A stretch of DNA of 64,000 nt from Oscillospiraceae bacterium MB08-C2-2 (lineage in GTDB: Bacteria > Bacillota > Clostridia > Oscillospirales > Ruminococcaceae): NCBI GenBank assembly GCA_035621215.1, contig CP141729.1, forward strand, positions 270,944-334,943, in the 5' to 3' direction. Below are positions 41,309 to 50,286 of this stretch, one piece after another. The position numbers and the translations under genes were made by a program. Within the stretch, counting starts at the first letter, position 1. Each line of letters begins with the position of its first letter. The notes below the pieces were generated by a model. That model did no database searches. It worked only from the letters and a program-made list of their open reading frames with translations, and was not told where the DNA came from.

Positions 41309-43936
41309 ATGACAACAATGAATATTCGACTGAATAAACCCGCAGCAACTGCCTCGCGTGTCGGCCAGGCGGTGAATCGGGATATAGCAAAGAATTTGGA
41401 GAAGCTTGCCTCCGGCAGCCGGATTAACCGTGCTGCCGATAATGCGGCCGGTCTTGCCATTTCTGAGAAAATGCGCACGCAAATTCGTGGGCTTGACATG
41501 GGCGCGAAAAATACCCAGCACGCTGCTGAACTGCTTAAAACCGCGGATGGAGCTCTTTCCGAAGTGACCAGTATGATGCAAAGGATGCGGGAGCTGGCTG
41601 TTCAGGCTGCAAACGGCACCTATGACGAAGCGGATCGGCAGGCCATTCAAGCGGAAGTCTCTGAGCTCACCTCTGCTATACAAGATGTTTCCACCTCCTT
41701 GAATTTCAACCAAAAACAGCTCCTTGATGGTTCTGTACACGGCGATTATGGATATTCTTATGGAATCAAGGAGTCTGCTACCATTACACCCAAGGACCCA
41801 GCAGTGATTAAGGCGGGGGAAGCCTTTGAAGGCCGTCTGCACGTTGCTTCTGGAACCAATGCGGAAATAAACAGCTCCTCCTATACAAGCAGTTATTTAA
41901 ATAGCCTCAACGGCCCACCGCCCAACTTCCCATTGGAGGGTGTGTTTGCCATACAGGTTCAGACTCCTGAGCATGGAACTGTGAATGCTGTTCTGGATTT
42001 TGGCACAGAAAATGCGGATGGGGATTTCTCATTGGATCAGTTTGAGGCTTTCTTTCAGGATCAGTTTCAAGGCCTTGCAGATTTTTCAATCACGGCATCC
42101 GGTGATATTCAGATGAAAACCACAAGCTTGGGCGGGAATCAGACAAAGATTATCATTGGCATAAACAATACAGCCACACTGGGACTTCCTTCAGGAACAA
42201 GGTTTGTGAACTCTTCCTTGTTCGGTGCTAGCCCTTATCAAAGCTACAACGCAACAATCGGTGCCAAAACATCCAGAGCATTGACAGCTGCTGAGGTGGC
42301 TGCGCTGCAATCTGCACCGGGCGTTTTCAACTCCAGCCAGGTTTTGAACAGCACCCTTTTATGGAGTTTGCTGCCTGCCAGCACAAGCTTTTCATTCGCA
42401 ATAGAAAAACGCACATCCACCAACCCTTTGACCTGGCAAAGCGTACCTGGCTCGACCCAAAGCTTTTCTAAATCCGGGAACCTTTCAGGAGCAACCAACC
42501 TTTCAGATGTTCGAGCCTATTTGAATAACCCTGCCAACAACAATTCGGATTACTTCAACAGCAGCAGCGTAATTCCCAGTGTGTCTATAGACCGTGATGG
42601 ATTTGCATATGTAAGCTTTACCGGCAGCACCTCTGTCAATTCTGATTATTCAAGCAATCCTCCTTACCGCAGTGCTTTTATCTATAACCCTGCTACGGCA
42701 AATCACAGCGCCTATGCCTCTTCTCCTGTTATAACCAGCGCATATACCGCAGCTGTGTCGGAAGAAATCGGCACGCTGACCATTTCTATTGGAAATGTTC
42801 CCGGTGTTTCGCCTGCTCCGTCTGTGACTGTTGATTTTGGGACAATGGATTTTGCTAATACGCAGGCGATGATAGACTATATTAACCAGCGGCTGAATGC
42901 TACCGCTCCGGTGCCGGCACCAAAGTTTACAAACTCCACCTACAATGCGGCCTTTCCGGTTGCCCAGGCATATATAGACAGCAATGGGTATTTGGCTGTC
43001 CGAGCCGCTGAACGGGAATTCAGCATTGGGATTACCGAAAAAGAATCAGATAAGCCCATGTTTTCCAAAACCTCCTTTGGTGTGAGCGGGCAAAATTGGT
43101 CAAATAGAATAACCATAACCGATGATTCCGGCGACCAAACCTTTATTAATATTAAGCCGGGGGATTATAACGGAATTAACGACTTTATCACGCAGAATTC
43201 CGCTAATTTTTCACCCAAGTATATTCTTGGTACCAACGAGGCTGGGAACTCTCTCGTTATTACGAGCGCCGGTGCAGGTGCGGAGTATACTGTCAGCAAC
43301 ATCAGCTTAGACGTTATTCCCAGTACAACCGAAAGCAATATATATATGCAGAGTGTATTTCAAAAGCTGGGATTTGGAACTCCGGGGCTCAATGTTTATC
43401 AGGATGGTGTGACCCATCCGGCTATACCCGATCTGACCAAAGCGCTCTGGATTCAAACGGGTGCAAACCAGGGGGATGGTCTGTATATCGGCATTCCCCG
43501 TCTGGATGCTTATGATCTGGGCCTTTTAATTAAGGCGGCAGATCATGCCAACAGTGGGGCGTATCAGGGCATCAGCCAACAGCTGGGTACGGATAACTAC
43601 AGTTCGGCCTTGAATGTGGAGCCGGATGGATACGGGCTGGATGTTACTTCCCACGAAAAAGCAGCCGGTGCAATATCCATATTGGATAACGCCATCAATA
43701 TTGTTTCCACTGAGCGGGCACAGCTGGGTGCTGTGGCCAATAGGCTGGAGCATACCCTGAATTACAATGGCACCACACAGGAGAACATCACAGCCGCCGA
43801 ATCCGCCATTCGTGATTTGGATATGGCCAGCGAGATGATGACCTTTGTGAAAAACAACATCATTTCGCAGGCTGCTCAGGCGATGCTTTCACAGGCCAGC
43901 CAGCTGCCCGGCGGTATACTGCAATTGCTCCGGTGA
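41309..43936 (+). CDS. flagellin with very large central variable domain
   Basis: This 875-residue flagellin is far longer than the usual 270-500. The conserved N-terminal D0/D1 helices are clear (NIRLNKPAATASRVGQAVNR, LEKLASGSRINRAADNAAGL, then MMQRMRELAVQAANGTYDEA). The C-terminal part resumes at about residue 775, with GAISILDNAINIVSTERAQL, AVANRLEHTLNYN and a terminal QAAQAMLSQASQLPGGILQLL. The roughly 630 residues between are Ser/Thr/Asn-rich and beta-like, with no recognised enzymatic motif, and form the filament surface. No Cys is seen. A sigma-D promoter precedes it. No other flagellar structural gene lies in the window, so it is an isolated filament gene, expressed with the motility regulon. 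Confidence 0.93.
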   Translation: MTTMNIRLNKPAATASRVGQAVNRDIAKNLEKLASGSRINRAADNAAGLAISEKMRTQIRGLDMGAKNTQHAAELLKTADGALSEVTSMMQRMRELAVQAANGTYDEADRQAIQAEVSELTSAIQDVSTSLNFNQKQLLDGSVHGDYGYSYGIKESATITPKDPAVIKAGEAFEGRLHVASGTNAEINSSSYTSSYLNSLNGPPPNFPLEGVFAIQVQTPEHGTVNAVLDFGTENADGDFSLDQFEAFFQDQFQGLADFSITASGDIQMKTTSLGGNQTKIIIGINNTATLGLPSGTRFVNSSLFGASPYQSYNATIGAKTSRALTAAEVAALQSAPGVFNSSQVLNSTLLWSLLPASTSFSFAIEKRTSTNPLTWQSVPGSTQSFSKSGNLSGATNLSDVRAYLNNPANNNSDYFNSSSVIPSVSIDRDGFAYVSFTGSTSVNSDYSSNPPYRSAFIYNPATANHSAYASSPVITSAYTAAVSEEIGTLTISIGNVPGVSPAPSVTVDFGTMDFANTQAMIDYINQRLNATAPVPAPKFTNSTYNAAFPVAQAYIDSNGYLAVRAAEREFSIGITEKESDKPMFSKTSFGVSGQNWSNRITITDDSGDQTFINIKPGDYNGINDFITQNSANFSPKYILGTNEAGNSLVITSAGAGAEYTVSNISLDVIPSTTESNIYMQSVFQKLGFGTPGLNVYQDGVTHPAIPDLTKALWIQTGANQGDGLYIGIPRLDAYDLGLLIKAADHANSGAYQGISQQLGTDNYSSALNVEPDGYGLDVTSHEKAAGAISILDNAINIVSTERAQLGAVANRLEHTLNYNGTTQENITAAESAIRDLDMASEMMTFVKNNIISQAAQAMLSQASQLPGGILQLLR

Positions 43937-43980
43937 GTTGGCGCTTGTATGTCTTCCTTATTTTGCTGTATCATTTTCAA

Positions 43981-44012
43981 GAAGAGGTATGGCCCAATGG
44001 GCTGTACCTCTT
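43981..44012 (+). terminator. probable terminator after flagellin
   Basis: AAGAGGTA-TGGCCC pairs with GGGCTG-TACCTCTT around AAT. The T-run is weak. Confidence 0.5.
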
Positions 44013-44150
44013 GCTTTATGCAGCGGCGCCCTTCAGAAATGAGAATATATTTGCTTGATAGGCGGCTGCCTTTGCTTTGAAAAATGCGTATTTGTGGCTG
44101 GAGGGTTTCTTGAAGGAAAAATATTTTTTGCAATCTGGCGCTGTCGGGAT

Positions 44151-44179
44151 TTGCAAAAAAAATGTGATAGTGCTATACT
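44151..44179 (+). promoter_or_regulatory. promoter of the branched-chain aminotransferase gene
   Basis: TTGCAA (44151-44156), 17-nt spacer, TATACT (44174-44179). The roughly 100-nt leader has no T-box or other riboswitch that I recognise. Confidence 0.65.
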
Positions 44180-44283
44180 GATTTTTAATATTTATTTGTG
44201 TCCATCTTAGAATGAATGGGCTTGGGAGTCCTATTCTCTTAGCCCTTCGGCTCATAAACAATTTACAGTAAGGAAGTGTTAGT

Positions 44284-45351
44284 ATGGAGGTTCGTATCGA
44301 ACTCACCAAAACGCCTAAGGCCAAACCGGCGGATCAGAGTGCTTTGAGCTTTGGGCATGTTTTTACCGACCACATGTTTCTGATGAATTACAGCTCGGAA
44401 AAGGGCTGGTTTGATGCCCGAGTAGTACCCTATGCGCCGTTGCAGCTGGACCCTGCCACCACCTCCCTCCATTATGGCCAGTTGGTTTTCGAGGGTATGA
44501 AGGCTTATAAAACAGAGGATAACCGCACTGTATTGTTCCGCCCGCAGGAGAATATGAAGCGCCTGAATGTGAGCAACGACCGCCTGTGTATCCCCCAGAT
44601 TAACGAGGAGGATGCTCTCCACGGCTTGTGTGAGCTGCTGAAGGTTGAAGAGGCTTGGATTCCCACCGCACCCGGAACCTCTCTGTATATTCGCCCTTTT
44701 ATTATTTCCACTGATGCTTTCTTGGGGGTACATCCCTCTGATACTTATCTGTTTATCATTATTCTTTCCCCTGTCGGCCCCTATTACAAAGAGGGCTTGG
44801 CCCCGGTCAGAATCAATGTGGAAACCCAGTATGTCCGTGCTGTTCCCGGCGGAACCGGCCACATCAAATGTGCCGGCAACTATGCCGCTTCGTTGAAAGG
44901 GCAGGTTGAGGCCGGAAAGAAGGGCTATTCTCAGGTTTTGTGGCTGGATGGCGCCGAGCGCAAATATGTGGACGAAGTGGGTGCCATGAATGTGTTTTTT
45001 GTGGTGGATGGTGAGCTGATTACTTCCAGCCTGACCGGTGGTATTCTGCCGGGCATTACCCGCAAATCCATTATTGAACTGGCAAAGTCATGGGGCCTGA
45101 AGGTCACAGAGCGTAAAATTGCCATTACCGAGCTTGTTGATGCCTATAAGGCTGGTAAGCTGGACGAAGCTTTTGGAACCGGAACTGCCGCTGTTATCTC
45201 TCCCATTGGAGAGCTTAACTGGGGCGATGTGAGCATGAAGCTCAGCGATGGCAAAATTGGTGCACTTTCTCAGCGCTTTTATGATGAGCTGGTGGGCATT
45301 CAGCTCTGCAAGCGTGAGGATAAATTCGGCTGGATTTACGAAGTGAAATAA
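44284..45351 (+). CDS. ilvE: branched-chain amino acid aminotransferase
   Basis: The 355-residue fold-type IV PLP enzyme moves amino groups between branched-chain amino acids and 2-oxoglutarate. Seen: FGHVFTDHMFLMNYSSEKGW near the start, LHYGQLVFEGMKAYK near 62, the RPxxN-type FRPQENMKRLN, PLP Lys in GTGHIKCAGNYAASL near residue 198, and VDEVGAMNVFFV near 222 with LTGGILPGITRKS. Length and motifs fit IlvE/BCAT of the longer eukaryote-like clade. The ATG follows AAGGAAG. The azlCD exporter genes elsewhere in the window act on the same amino acids, but there is no direct linkage. Confidence 0.94.
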   Translation: MEVRIELTKTPKAKPADQSALSFGHVFTDHMFLMNYSSEKGWFDARVVPYAPLQLDPATTSLHYGQLVFEGMKAYKTEDNRTVLFRPQENMKRLNVSNDRLCIPQINEEDALHGLCELLKVEEAWIPTAPGTSLYIRPFIISTDAFLGVHPSDTYLFIIILSPVGPYYKEGLAPVRINVETQYVRAVPGGTGHIKCAGNYAASLKGQVEAGKKGYSQVLWLDGAERKYVDEVGAMNVFFVVDGELITSSLTGGILPGITRKSIIELAKSWGLKVTERKIAITELVDAYKAGKLDEAFGTGTAAVISPIGELNWGDVSMKLSDGKIGALSQRFYDELVGIQLCKREDKFGWIYEVK

Positions 45352-45408
45352 AAGCTTGCTTGTCCCTTAAGCGGCTGGGATAGCATACAACAGCATAGCA
45401 ATGGGCCA

Positions 45409-45447
45409 AAGCCAGTCTCTCAGTGGGGAGGCTGGCTTCGCTGTTTT
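45409..45447 (+). terminator. terminator after ilvE
   Basis: AAGCCAGTCTC pairs with GAGGCTGGCTT, followed by CGCTGTTTT. In the other direction it could also end gerQ transcription. Confidence 0.6.
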
Positions 45448-45468
45448 AAGCCGAGAGGGGAGAACGGA

Positions 45469-45999
45469 TTAAAAAGCGCCCAAGAGTGCTCTTTCGGTGC
45501 TGCTTTCCAGCAGGGTTACAAACTTGATGGAGAACAGGTCGCAGACCATGGAGCTGCCGCCATCCAGCGCGCGCAAAACAATAAAGCTGGCACCAACATC
45601 GGTGAGAATGCCTACACGGTCGGTAATATTATTCCCGATGAGAAATTCCACACGCATCAAACTGCCGATTTTAGTCCGCAGAAAGCCGGGAATATAAATA
45701 CTCTGGGTCAGGGTTTCGGGCATATTGTCATAGACAGGGAGACTGACCGGCATGGGGGCGGGGGTGAGGGTAGAAGGGGCAATGGTGGAAGGAATTGTGG
45801 ATTGGAGTTGGGTTTGAGTTCCCGCCACATAGGAGGGAGCAGCTGTGGTTGCTGTGCTGGGGGTGAAGGGTGTGATTTGGTTATAGGTTGGGTATTGGTT
45901 ATAGGCGGGGTATTGGTTGTAGCCTTCGGAGCAGTTTGTCCCGGCGGGGCAATTCTGCTGTATGGGCTGAATTGCGGGAATGCTGGTATAGCTGTTCAT
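45469..45999 (-). CDS. GerQ-like spore coat protein
   Basis: This 176-residue protein has a long low-complexity N-terminal half (repeated YNQYP units, then Pro/Thr/Ser) and a C-terminal domain of about 80 residues. That domain reads TLTQSIYIPGFLRTKIGSLM, then VGILTDVGASFIVLRALDGG and FSIKFVTLLES. It has the pattern of the GerQ domain, where the coat protein is crosslinked and holds CwlJ in place. The gene follows cwlJ by 21 bases on the same strand with AAGGAGAA before its ATG. In B. subtilis GerQ and CwlJ depend on each other, so the pairing strengthens the call. Confidence 0.75.
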   Translation of the reverse strand: MNSYTSIPAIQPIQQNCPAGTNCSEGYNQYPAYNQYPTYNQITPFTPSTATTAAPSYVAGTQTQLQSTIPSTIAPSTLTPAPMPVSLPVYDNMPETLTQSIYIPGFLRTKIGSLMRVEFLIGNNITDRVGILTDVGASFIVLRALDGGSSMVCDLFSIKFVTLLESSTERALLGAF

Positions 46000-46020
46000 G
46001 TAGATTCTCCTTTTATGGCA

Positions 46021-46461
46021 TTATGTTTGATGATACAGTTCAGTGGGGCGATAGAAGCAGTGCAGGTTAATTCGAGTGTGAAAGGCCCCCGAACGGTTGG
46101 GAGGGAAATATTCCCTGCATTCACCATATGGGTTGAAATACCACAGGCTGGTGCCTGCTGCATTGAGCAATCCGCCTCCCAGAGCCCAATCGGCGATTTC
46201 ATAATGAATCGGTTCCGGGTTGGAATTGTAGATGGTCTGCATGTTGGGCCTGCCCCCAACTACATCCCGCACGCAGTCGAACTGCCCTGTTTGGTAAATA
46301 ATCTGGCGTAAATCACCCTGCCCTACACGCTGGTATTCGCCGGTGCTTGCATTGACACGGTTCATAATGACGGTAGCGACTGCCCGCATCCCATTATCGC
46401 CTTCTCCGCCAGCTTCGCATTTTATGATCCGCGCTAAAAGCTCTCGGGCGCTATATGACAT
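46021..46461 (-). CDS. cwlJ: CwlJ-type spore cortex-lytic hydrolase
   Basis: The 146-residue protein has no signal peptide and consists of a SleB/CwlJ (Hydrolase_2) domain. ELLARIIKCEAGGEGDNGMR near residue 7 contains the catalytic Glu, AVATVIMNRVN follows, then IIYQTGQFDCV and the C-terminal SLWYFNPYGEC and HCFYRP. CwlJ degrades the cortex early in germination and is deposited in the coat from the mother cell. The ATG follows GAGGTGATG. It is the first gene of a two-gene unit with the GerQ-like gene. No convincing sigma-E promoter was identified upstream. Confidence 0.9.
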   Translation of the reverse strand: MSYSARELLARIIKCEAGGEGDNGMRAVATVIMNRVNASTGEYQRVGQGDLRQIIYQTGQFDCVRDVVGGRPNMQTIYNSNPEPIHYEIADWALGGGLLNAAGTSLWYFNPYGECREYFPPNRSGAFHTRINLHCFYRPTELYHQT

Positions 46462-46698
46462 AAGAGCCCATCACCTCTTTCCAAAAAATGATGTTGCAGT
46501 ACACAGTATTAGTTTATGAAATTTTGAGGGCTGTGTGTCAGGCTTCACCCGCCAAGCAGGAGGGCAGTTTTTAGGCTTTGGCCTGATTTGGTGTTAAAAG
46601 TAAAAACAATCGAGTCTGTTTTTATAAGGAAACGTGTTTTTTGAGTGAAAAAATACTTTTCCATTGAATGCGGGACAAAAATAATATTGGAATAGGCG

Positions 46699-46728
46699 TG
46701 GACATTCGCCAGTTGAAAATGTTATAAT
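46699..46728 (+). promoter_or_regulatory. promoter of the mannitol dehydrogenase family gene
   Basis: TGGACA (46699-46704), 18-nt spacer, TATAAT (46723-46728), 65 nt before the start codon. The rest of 46462-46698 shows nothing recognisable. Confidence 0.5.
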
Positions 46729-46793
46729 CAAAGCATAATGTTTGCTGGACAGACTACACTCCAGATTGAGTATAAAAGAAAGGGGTCGTCTCT

Positions 46794-48413
46794 ATGCTGA
46801 AGCTAACACACGAAGGCATTCAAGAGAAAAAAGGCTGGGAGGAAAAGGGCATTGCGCTTCCCGGTTATTGCGTATCCGATATGGTAAAAAAAACCACCGA
46901 AAATCCACGGTGGCTCCATTTGGGGGCAGGAAATATATTTAGAGGCTATGTGGCGGATCTCCAGCACAGCATGCTGAATCAGGGTAAGGCTGATACTGGC
47001 ATTATTGCTGCTGAATCCTATGATGAGGAAATTATCGAGCGCATTTACGCTCCCTATGACAACCTGACCCTGTTGGTGGTCATGAAGGGGGATGGCTCCT
47101 TCGATAAACGAGTGGTTTCCAGCCTGAGTGAGGGCTTAGTAGCTGATCCTGCCAGAGGTGCTGACTGGAACCGGTTGGTGGAAATCTTTAAGAAGCCTTC
47201 TCTCCAAATGGTCAGCTTTACCATTACCGAAAAGGGCTACAGCCTGCAAAAAATATCAGGCGAGCTGATGGATATTGTGGTGCAGGATATTAGCGAAGGC
47301 CCCAAGGCTCCCCGGCACGCTATGGCCAGAGCCTGTGCACTGCTGTTGGAGCGCTATAAAAACGGTGCTCTGCCTGTGGCCATGGTGAGCATGGATAACT
47401 GCTCTCACAATGGCGATAAGCTACGTGCTTCCATTACCACCATTGCCGAAAAATGGGTAGAGGGCGGCTTTGCCGATCAGGGCTTCCTCGCTTATATTGG
47501 GGATGAGGCCAAGATCAGCTTCCCGCTTTCCATGATCGATAAGATCACCCCCAGCCCGGCTGTGCGGGTCAGAGAGCTGCTGGAGGCAGATGGCATTGCA
47601 GCTATGGATGTGGTTAAAACCAGCAAAAATACTCATATTGCGCCCTTTGTAAACGCAGAGCAGGCTCAGTATCTTGTGATTGAAGATAAGTTCCCCAACG
47701 GCCGGCCGGCTTTGGAGGAAGTGGGTGTCTACTTCACCAATCGGGAGACTGTCGATAAAGTGGAAAAGATGAAGGTTTGCACCTGCCTGAATCCCCTGCA
47801 CACTTGCTTGGCTGTTTTGGGCTGTCTGCTTGGCTACACGCTGATTGCCGATGAGCTGAAGGACGATGCACTGCGTGGCCTCATCCAGAAGGTCGGCTAT
47901 CAGGAGGGCTTGCCGGTTGTAGTCAATCCCGGTATTATTGATCCCAAAACCTTTATCGATGAGGTCATGAATATCCGCTTCCCCAACCCTAATATTCCTG
48001 ACACACCCCAGCGTATTGCTACCGATACTTCTCAGAAGGTTGCCATCCGCTTTGGCGAGACCATCAAGGCCTATAACGCCCGGGCAGAGCTCAATCCCGC
48101 TGATTTGGTGTATATTCCTTTGGCCATTGCCGGTTGGTGCCGCTATCTGTTGGCTGTGGACGACAATCTGGAGCCTATGACCCTCAGCCCCGATCCTATG
48201 CTGGAAAGCCTTCAGGCTTATCTGAAGGGGATTACTGCCGGTAAGGGTGCTGAACAGCCTGTTCATGATGCACTTGCTCCCATTCTTTCCAATGTGCAGG
48301 TCATGGGCATTGATCTTTACAGCGTTGGGCTGGGCGAAAAAATCGAGGATTATTTTGCACAGATGCTGGCCGGTAAAGGCGCTGTCCGTGCAACCATCGA
48401 AAAATATCTGTAA
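46794..48413 (+). CDS. mannitol dehydrogenase family oxidoreductase (UxuB/fructuronate reductase-like)
   Basis: The 539-residue protein belongs to the polyol-specific long-chain dehydrogenase family. The nucleotide-binding start is RWLHLGAGNIFRGYVADL near residue 39. VSMDNCSHNGDK near 201, LVIEDKFPNGRPALE near 295 and MKVCTCLNPLHTCLAVLGCL near 325 (with catalytic Lys and the N..H pair) fit the group. Family members interconvert hexuronates or polyols with NAD(P), for example fructuronate and mannonate. No other hexuronate genes are adjacent, so the substrate is open. The gene is monocistronic with its own promoter and terminator. Confidence 0.85.
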   Translation: MLKLTHEGIQEKKGWEEKGIALPGYCVSDMVKKTTENPRWLHLGAGNIFRGYVADLQHSMLNQGKADTGIIAAESYDEEIIERIYAPYDNLTLLVVMKGDGSFDKRVVSSLSEGLVADPARGADWNRLVEIFKKPSLQMVSFTITEKGYSLQKISGELMDIVVQDISEGPKAPRHAMARACALLLERYKNGALPVAMVSMDNCSHNGDKLRASITTIAEKWVEGGFADQGFLAYIGDEAKISFPLSMIDKITPSPAVRVRELLEADGIAAMDVVKTSKNTHIAPFVNAEQAQYLVIEDKFPNGRPALEEVGVYFTNRETVDKVEKMKVCTCLNPLHTCLAVLGCLLGYTLIADELKDDALRGLIQKVGYQEGLPVVVNPGIIDPKTFIDEVMNIRFPNPNIPDTPQRIATDTSQKVAIRFGETIKAYNARAELNPADLVYIPLAIAGWCRYLLAVDDNLEPMTLSPDPMLESLQAYLKGITAGKGAEQPVHDALAPILSNVQVMGIDLYSVGLGEKIEDYFAQMLAGKGAVRATIEKYL

Positions 48414-48425
48414 ACCAGCAAAATA

Positions 48426-48463
48426 AAAGAGCCAGCTCTTCCTTTGGGAGGAGCTGGCTCTTT
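48426..48463. terminator. bidirectional terminator between the dehydrogenase and ChbG-like genes
   Basis: A perfect 13-bp stem AAAGAGCCAGCTC/GAGCTGGCTCTTT with a 12-nt loop between convergent genes. Confidence 0.9.
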
Positions 48464-48487
48464 AAATATTCGGCCGGATATGAAAAG

Positions 48488-49273
48488 TTACTGGGCAGTC
48501 AGCTGGGCGTAACTGATCAGCTCGGCGCCAAAGGTCTCAATAACCTGCCGGAGCTTAGGGTCGGTTAATATATTCAGCTCGTTGATGCGCTGGCTGGAAT
48601 AAGAGCTGTGAGTATTCAGGAAAGTATCCAAGTATCCCGGATGGCACATAATTTCCAGTGAAGAGGTTTTACCTTCGTGAATATACAGTATTTCCGCCAG
48701 CTGGTCTTCGGTGAGCTGGTCACCGTAGAATTCTTCCATCAACAATTCAGGGGAGACTAAGTCGCTGTATTCCTGTGGAAGCTGGCTGCGGCTGCGCAGG
48801 CGGATAGCAAGCTTGTATTTTTTGGCCAGTTTAAGAGCCAGTGGGAACAGGGATGCCATCATGTGAATGTGATGGTGGCTGTCCAGATGGGTTGGCTTTA
48901 AGCCGCTGGCCAGAATTTTTTCGATTTGCGCCGTGAATTCTTCTTCTATGGCGGCAATATCCAGCTTACCCTTGATTTCATTAAATTGGGCGAGAGAGAT
49001 AAACTGCCCCTGTGCATTGAGCATAGAAGAAACCCTTGCAGTTATGGGCTGCCCGTGTGTCAGAGAAAGGTGAACCCCTATATCTAAATCAGCGAAGCTC
49101 TGGGCAATTTCCACTGCATGTTCATAGGCATCCCCTGTGGCCATAAGGGAGGTGCTGCGCACCACACCAAGACGGAAGGCATCTAAGATACCGTAGTTAA
49201 CTGCACGGCAAATTCCAAAATCATCCGCATTGAAGATGATTTTTATGGCTTGAGTGTCGGCGGATTTCTTCAT
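48488..49273 (-). CDS. ChbG/HpnK (YdjC) family carbohydrate deacetylase
   Basis: The 261-residue enzyme shows the YdjC/ChbG fold motifs: IIFNADDFGICRAVNYGI near residue 12 (metal-binding Asp pair), LDIGVHLSLTHGQPI near 65, GLKPTHLDSHHHIHMM near 125 (metal-binding His) and LEIMCHPGYLDT near 207. Characterised members deacetylate chito-oligosaccharide or other N-acetylated sugars. It lacks a signal peptide and should be cytosolic. It is convergent with the preceding gene and monocistronic. Confidence 0.88.
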   Translation of the reverse strand: MKKSADTQAIKIIFNADDFGICRAVNYGILDAFRLGVVRSTSLMATGDAYEHAVEIAQSFADLDIGVHLSLTHGQPITARVSSMLNAQGQFISLAQFNEIKGKLDIAAIEEEFTAQIEKILASGLKPTHLDSHHHIHMMASLFPLALKLAKKYKLAIRLRSRSQLPQEYSDLVSPELLMEEFYGDQLTEDQLAEILYIHEGKTSSLEIMCHPGYLDTFLNTHSSYSSQRINELNILTDPKLRQVIETFGAELISYAQLTAQ

Positions 49274-49540
49274 GTAAAATGACTCTCCTTGATTGATTTA
49301 AGGTATGCCCAATGGATTGGGCAGCTTGCCCGATTTCCATATATAGCCATCTAACTTAAAAGCTTTTCGAGTTAATTAGCTATAATAACAGATACAAGTA
49401 TTATATGCTTTTTCTTTTATATAAGCAAGAGAATTGCTCACTGGCAGGGCGAGGCACAGCGTGAATATGATTGGAAAGTTACGATTTCGTAAACATTTAG
49501 AGAAGAGCGTTCCAAGACCTGTCTCTGCTTCTTTTTTTGT

Positions 49541-50220
49541 GTTATAATAACCTCACCCACTAGCAAAATCAAAGATTTTGAGTGGGGCCCGAGAACATTG
49601 AAACATCAAAACCTTCTGCCGAGAGCAGAAGCAGGCCGCTTCGCTGCCTGTTCGGCTTGCGCCGCTTATGTTTTGTGTTATAATAACCTCACCCACTAGC
49701 AAAATCAAAGATTTTGAGTGGGGCCCGAGAACATTGAAACATCAAAACCTTCTGCCGAGAGCAGAAGCAGGCCGCTTCGCTGCCTGTTCGGCTTGCGCCG
49801 CTTATGTTTTGTGTTATAATAACCTCACCCACTAGCAAAATCAAAGATTTTGAGTGGGGCCCGAGAACATTGAAACATCAAAACCTTCTGCCGAGAGCAG
49901 AAGCAGGCCGCTTCGCTGCCTGTTCGGCTTGCGCCGCTTATGTTTTGTGTTATAATAACCTCACCCACTAGCAAAATCAAAGATTTTGAGTGGGGCCCGA
50001 GAACATTGAAACATCAAAACCTTCTGCCGAGAGCAGAAGCAGGCCGCTTCGCTGCCTGTTCGGCTTGCGCCGCTTATGTTTTGTGTTATAATAACCTCAC
50101 CCACTAGCAAAATCAAAGATTTTGAGTGGGGCCCGAGAACATTGAAACATCAAAACCTTCTGCCGAGAGCAGAAGCAGGCCGCTTCGCTGCCTGTTCGGC
50201 TTGCGCCGCTCATGTTTTGT
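49541..50220. repeat. five tandem 136-bp repeat units
   Basis: The unit starting GTTATAATAACCTCACCCAC recurs exactly every 136 bp at 49541, 49677, 49813, 49949 and 50085, and its first 10-12 bases recur once more at 50221. Units look identical by eye except a T to C change near 50211 in the fifth. Each unit contains TATAAT at offset 3-8, a hairpin CCCACT..CAAAATC/GATTTTGAGTGGG, then an outer stem CA(T)CAAAAC/GTTTTGTG enclosing three hairpins (CTTCTGC/GCAGAAG, CAGGC/GCCTG, CGGC/GCCG). No start codon or ribosome-binding site in the units suggests a real protein. 49274-49540, before the array, shows nothing recognisable. Confidence 0.95.
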
Positions 50221-50228
50221 GTTATAAT
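50201..50228 (+). promoter_or_regulatory. repeat-derived promoter of the secreted protein gene
   Basis: TTGCGC (50201-50206), 16-nt spacer, TATAAT (50223-50228). The same pair recurs at each repeat junction (TTGCGC at 49657, 49793, 49929, 50065). The first TATAAT at 49543 lacks the TTGCGC because it precedes the array. Confidence 0.5.
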
Positions 50229-50286
50229 AATTCATCTGCTAATAAAATTCAAGGCCCAATGCGGGTTGTGAAATATGGAGGCTGCT

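Noticed and set aside
44180..44283. T-box or leader attenuator upstream of ilvE
   Set aside because: No specifier-loop or T-box TGGNACCGCG-like motif and no terminator hairpin is visible in the leader.
49541..50220. Possible CRISPR array
   Set aside because: The entire 136-bp unit is repeated with no variable spacers and no cas genes nearby.
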